Assembly: GCA_021828085.1 (NCBI GenBank)
Contig: JAKATE010000095.1
Location: forward strand, 1 to 7,347
Source of the DNA: Thermoplasmata archaeon
Lineage (GTDB): Archaea > Thermoplasmatota > Thermoplasmata > Lutacidiplasmatales > UBA184
Reading direction: 5' to 3'
Length of the DNA stretch: 7,347 bases
Shown here: positions 5,405 to 7,347 of the stretch, one piece after another
Layout: each line of letters opens with the position of its first letter
Numbering within the stretch: the stretch's first letter is position 1
Position numbers and translations under genes: made by a program
The notes under the pieces: model-generated
Told to the model about the DNA's origin: nothing
Databases searched by the model: none
What the model saw: only the letters and a program-made list of their open reading frames with translations

Positions 5405-5483
5405 CCTACGGGGACTCCGAGCCCTTATCTCGCGACCGGGCCTGGGGGGGGCACGGCTCGCGGAGTAGGGAGAGGTTCGTTCA
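5405..5483. promoter_or_regulatory. Divergent intergenic region between the ATPase and DUF1059 genes
   Basis: These 79 bp separate the first codons of two divergent genes, so promoters for both directions must lie here or within the gene ends. The only AT-leaning stretch is CTTATCT at 5424-5430 (AGATAAG on the minus strand), 20-26 bases from the ATPase ATG, a possible -10 or TATA-like box. A run of eight G lies at 5444-5451. On the plus side GGGAGAGG (5468-5475) is the ribosome binding site of the DUF1059 gene. The TGGACAATTGT element seen at the two other promoters is not present. Confidence 0.35.
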
Positions 5484-5663
5484 ATGTCGCAGCTCAAGTT
5501 CGAGTGTAGCTCGCTGGGATTCGCGTGCGAGTGGGCCCTTCGGGCGGACACCCGCCAGGAGATCGTGGAGCGGGTGCGCGAGCACGCGCGCTGCGCCCAC
5601 AACCTTCCCGAGCTCCCTGGGGAGCTCCTTGGCAAGGTCGAATCCGCCATCGCCACCGCGTAG
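5484..5663 (+). CDS. Small DUF1059-type protein, 59 aa
   Basis: A 59-aa protein: after strand-like LKFEC come SSLGFACEWALRADTRQEIVERVREHA and a helical end. The order Cys-x6-Cys (Cys8, Cys15) with LGFxC, a TxxEIxxRVxEHA helix and a following Cys-Ala-His (Cys37-His39) matches DUF1059, a family of roughly 60-aa proteins of unknown function in bacteria and archaea. GGGAGAGG lies 8 bases before the ATG, the stop is TAG at 5661-5663, and codons end mostly in G or C, so the gene is well supported despite its size. It starts the rightward unit and is 20 bases before the FixX-like gene. The conserved cysteine pair could bind a metal or carry sulfur, but nothing here shows which. Confidence 0.8.
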   Translation: MSQLKFECSSLGFACEWALRADTRQEIVERVREHARCAHNLPELPGELLGKVESAIATA

Positions 5664-5683
5664 GAAGGGCCTCGGGAGACCGC

Positions 5684-5983
5684 ATGGCGGGTCGAATCTC
5701 CGTCTCGGAGCGGCTGGGAGCCGACGCCTTCAACTCGGACAAGACGAGCCACCTTCGCCTGGTGAGCGATGACCTCTGCCGCAGCTGTCCCCGGAAGCCC
5801 TGCATCACGGTCTGCCCCGCCCAGGTTTACGAGTGGGAACCCGGCCAGAACAAGCTCCTCATCCACTACGAGAACTGCCTCGAGACCGGCGCCTGCCGGG
5901 TCGCCTGCCAGGAGCTCGGGAACAAGTCGCTGGTCTGGGCCTACCCCGGGGCCGGGCACGGGGTACAGTACCGCCTGGGCTAG
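5684..5983 (+). CDS. fixX: FixX-like ferredoxin
   Basis: A 99-aa protein of the FixX / ETF-quinone oxidoreductase ferredoxin family, the usual length. It opens with the FixX-type leader (SVSERLGADAFNSDKTSHLRL). The first cluster motif is C32-x2-C35-x4-C40-x3-C44-P, followed by AQVYEWE, then the second motif NCLETGACRVAC (C65, C71, C75), and a C-terminus WAYPGAGHGVQYRLG close to the WxYPxGxxGVxxxxG end of FixX. Where related sequences have CLECGxC, residue 68 is Thr, so seven rather than eight cluster cysteines remain. The ATG at 5684 has GGGAG 5 bases upstream; the open frame back to 5525 overlaps the DUF1059 gene and is rejected. FixX normally works with FixABC electron-transfer flavoproteins, which are absent here. 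Placed just before aprBA, it may be an electron carrier for APS reductase, which is inference. Confidence 0.85.
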   Translation: MAGRISVSERLGADAFNSDKTSHLRLVSDDLCRSCPRKPCITVCPAQVYEWEPGQNKLLIHYENCLETGACRVACQELGNKSLVWAYPGAGHGVQYRLG

Positions 5984-6030
5984 AGCGGACGGGCGCCGGA
6001 ATCCGCCCCGGACCGGCTCCCGCAGAAATT

Positions 6031-6057
6031 TGGACAATTGTCGAAAGCGTTTTCATA
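6031..6057 (+). promoter_or_regulatory. Probable aprBA promoter/operator with the TGGACAATTGT element
   Basis: The plus strand reads TGGACAATTGT (6031-6041), CG, AAAG (6044-6047), CGTT, TTCATA (6052-6057). GACAATTGTC (6033-6042) is a perfect 10-base palindrome. It lies in the 163-bp gap between the FixX-like gene and aprB (5984-6146), an AT-rich island in G+C-rich surroundings, with aprB starting 89 bases after TTCATA. The minus-strand copy before tusA shares the 11-mer, AAAG and TTCATA in the same order with shorter spacers. TTGGAC (6030-6035) and TTCATA at 16-base spacing could serve as weak -35/-10 boxes. The rest of the gap shows no terminator or RNA gene that I can support. Confidence 0.5.
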
Positions 6058-6146
6058 GGGTCCCCCTTGCGAGCGACTGTCATGGCTTACGACGCTTCCG
6101 AGCGCAGGACCGCCCGCGTGGGGAGCCATCGAGGCTGGAAGGGCTG

Positions 6147-6593
6147 ATGCCGACCTACGTTCGAACCGAGAAGTGCAAGGGGTGCATGGAGTGCGTCAAG
6201 ATCTGCCCGAGCGACATCATGCACATCGATCCGTCGCAGGGACGGGCCTACAACATCGAGCCGGCGATGTGCTGGGAGTGCTTCGCCTGCGTGAAGGCCT
6301 GTCCCGAGGCCGCCATCGAGGTGCGGGGCTACGCCGACTTCGCGCCGCTCAACCACTCGGTGCAGCCGACGCGCACGACGGACAAGATCGAGTGGCGGAT
6401 CCGGATGCGCAACGGGGAGCTCAAGGAGTTCACCTTCCCCATCCGCACGACCCCCTGGGACTCCATCCGCCCTCCGGCGAGCGCGCCGGAGCCCGCCCCG
6501 GAAACGGTGGCGAGCGAGCTGCTGAGCTTCGAGCCGGACTACCTGGCGGTGGAGGCTCTGCCGACCCTGCCGCGCCGGGCCGGAGGAACCTGA
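6147..6593 (+). CDS. aprB: Adenylylsulfate reductase, beta subunit (AprB)
   Basis: The 148-aa iron-sulfur subunit of APS reductase, a cytoplasmic enzyme that interconverts sulfite plus AMP and APS. Two [4Fe-4S] motifs are complete: Cys10, 13, 16, 20 (CKGCMECVKICP) and Cys42, 45, 48, 52 (CWECFACVKACP). Trp43, between the clusters, matches the conserved electron-path Trp of AprB. VRGYADFAPL and the IRTTPWDSI segment (about 108-116) are AprB hallmarks, and the remaining tail is the part that wraps around AprA. The first cluster lacks the loop inserted between the second and third cysteines in Archaeoglobus and Desulfovibrio AprB, the compact form I associate with sulfur oxidisers. The ATG at 6147 has GGAAGGG 3 bases upstream; the frame back to 5769 is not coding. 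It lies 13 bases before aprA. Confidence 0.96.
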   Translation: MPTYVRTEKCKGCMECVKICPSDIMHIDPSQGRAYNIEPAMCWECFACVKACPEAAIEVRGYADFAPLNHSVQPTRTTDKIEWRIRMRNGELKEFTFPIRTTPWDSIRPPASAPEPAPETVASELLSFEPDYLAVEALPTLPRRAGGT

Positions 6594-6606
6594 GGAGGGC
6601 CCCATC

Positions 6607-7347
6607 ATGAGCGAAGTTTCCGCCTCTCCCGTCACCCACGAGGTCGATTGCGACCTCCTCATCGTCGGGGGGGGCTTCGGGGGCTGCGGAGCGGCCTACG
6701 AAGCTCGCTATTGGGGCCGCGACCTCAAGATCGTCGTCGCGGAGAAGGCCGCCATCGAGCGCAGCGGGGCGGTCGCCCAGGGCCTCAGCGCGATCAACTG
6801 CTACATGGGGATGCGCTGGAACGAGAACCAGCCCGAGGACTTCGTCCGTTACGTCCGGAACGACCTGATGGGTCTCTCGCGCGAGGACCTGGTCTACGAC
6901 GTTGCCCGCCACGTCGACTCCACCGTGCACATGTTCGAGGAGTGGGGGCTCCCGATCTTCACCGATCCCCAGACCGGCAGGTACGTGCGCGAGGGCCGCT
7001 GGCAGGTCATGATCCACGGCGAGTCGTACAAGCCGATCATCGCCGAGGCGACCCGCAAGTCGGCCAGCGAGGTCCATGAACGGATCATGGTGACGCACCT
7101 GCTGCGGGACGCGAAGAATCCCAACCGCGTCGCCGGGGCCGTGGGCTTCAACGTCCGTGACGGCTCGTTCTATGTCTTCCACGCCAAGGCCGTGATCGTC
7201 TCCGCGGCCGGTGCGTCGCACATCTACCGGCCCCGCTCGGCCGGCGAGGGCTCCGGGCGGACGTGGTACCCGCCGTGGGCCAGCGGGTCCGCCTATGCCC
7301 TGCTCATCCAGATGGGCGCCGAGATGACCCAGATGGAGAACCAGATC
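6607..7347 (+). CDS. aprA: Adenylylsulfate reductase, alpha subunit (AprA), 3' end outside the window
   Basis: The first 247 codons of AprA, the FAD-containing catalytic subunit of roughly 620-670 aa; the gene continues past the window. The FAD site is LLIVGGGFGGCGAAYEA (17-33), followed by ERSGAVAQGLSAINCY, GLSREDLVYDVARHVD, VREGRWQVMIHGESYKPIIAEA and SGRTWYPPWASGSAY, all AprA signatures. From memory of the Archaeoglobus structure, Asn64, Glu129 and Trp220 correspond to active-site Asn74, Glu141 and Trp234, so the visible half looks catalytically intact. The ATG at 6607 follows GGAGGG by 7 bases. In oxidisers the enzyme runs from sulfite and AMP to APS, giving electrons to AprB and then a membrane partner (QmoABC or AprM in known systems), neither of which is visible here. 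The last residues, MENQI, differ from the MENRF I recall in many homologues. Confidence 0.97.
   Translation, partial: MSEVSASPVTHEVDCDLLIVGGGFGGCGAAYEARYWGRDLKIVVAEKAAIERSGAVAQGLSAINCYMGMRWNENQPEDFVRYVRNDLMGLSREDLVYDVARHVDSTVHMFEEWGLPIFTDPQTGRYVREGRWQVMIHGESYKPIIAEATRKSASEVHERIMVTHLLRDAKNPNRVAGAVGFNVRDGSFYVFHAKAVIVSAAGASHIYRPRSAGEGSGRTWYPPWASGSAYALLIQMGAEMTQMENQI

Noticed and set aside
4634..5509. Plus-strand 291-aa open frame
   Set aside because: Antisense to the Mrp-type ATPase, which carries unmistakable Walker motifs.
5984..6030. Possible hairpin or terminator after the FixX-like gene
   Set aside because: GCCGG/CCGGC can pair over a 13-base loop, but there is no T run; such pairing is expected by chance in G+C-rich DNA.
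5405..6037. N-terminal extension of the ATPase frame to 535 aa
   Set aside because: It runs antisense through the DUF1059 and FixX-like genes; the family core starts near residue 60 of the shorter version.
6430..7221. Minus-strand 263-aa open frame
   Set aside because: Antisense to aprB and aprA; no motif.
1..7347. tRNA, rRNA, CRISPR array, insertion sequence or attachment site
   Set aside because: None seen: no regularly spaced direct repeats, no transposase-like frame, no terminal inverted repeats and no tRNA-like cloverleaf noticed by eye.

Overview
The window is G+C-rich (roughly two thirds by eye) and densely coding. It looks like a sulfur-metabolism island, most likely from an uncultured sulfur-oxidising prokaryote. 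The markers are the first 247 codons of APS reductase alpha subunit (aprA), a complete aprB whose first cluster motif is the compact CxxCxxCxxxCP form, a DsrE/DsrF/DsrH-like triplet, two TusA-like and two more DsrE-family proteins, and an SQR-like flavoprotein. DsrEFH is generally tied to the oxidative direction, which argues for sulfur oxidation rather than sulfate reduction. Shine-Dalgarno sites and GTG/TTG starts are common. I lean towards a bacterium, but a G+C-rich archaeon is not excluded; the window holds no ribosomal or other marker gene that would settle it.

The layout is divergent around about 5405-5483. Leftwards (minus strand, in order of transcription): a Mrp/ApbC-type P-loop ATPase (4430-5404), an unrecognised 80-aa protein, DsrE-, DsrF- and DsrH-like proteins, an unrecognised 132-aa protein (2749-3147), a 125-bp gap with a probable promoter, then TusA-like, DsrE-family, DsrE-family, TusA-like and SQR-like genes (22-2623). 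A further minus-strand gene may begin at position 10. Almost every junction in the first block is a stop/start overlap (TGATG, TTGA, ATGA), so it is one translationally coupled unit.

Rightwards (plus strand): a 59-aa DUF1059-type protein (5484-5663), a FixX-like ferredoxin (5684-5983), a 163-bp gap with a second probable promoter, then aprB (6147-6593) and aprA (6607 to the window end).

A working model, partly inferred: the SQR-like enzyme produces or handles persulfide sulfur, TusA and the DsrE-family proteins pass it along, DsrEFH-type proteins exchange it with a cytoplasmic oxidation system outside the window, and AprBA turns the resulting sulfite plus AMP into APS. The best link between the two halves is an 11-base element, TGGACAATTGT, followed in both places by AAAG and TTCATA. 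It lies upstream of the tusA-dsrE-dsrE-tusA-sqr block and upstream of aprBA, suggesting co-regulation. The most unusual proteins are a Mrp ATPase with one cysteine instead of the CxxC pair, a FixX-like ferredoxin with threonine in place of a cluster cysteine, and the two unrecognised proteins locked into the relay operon.
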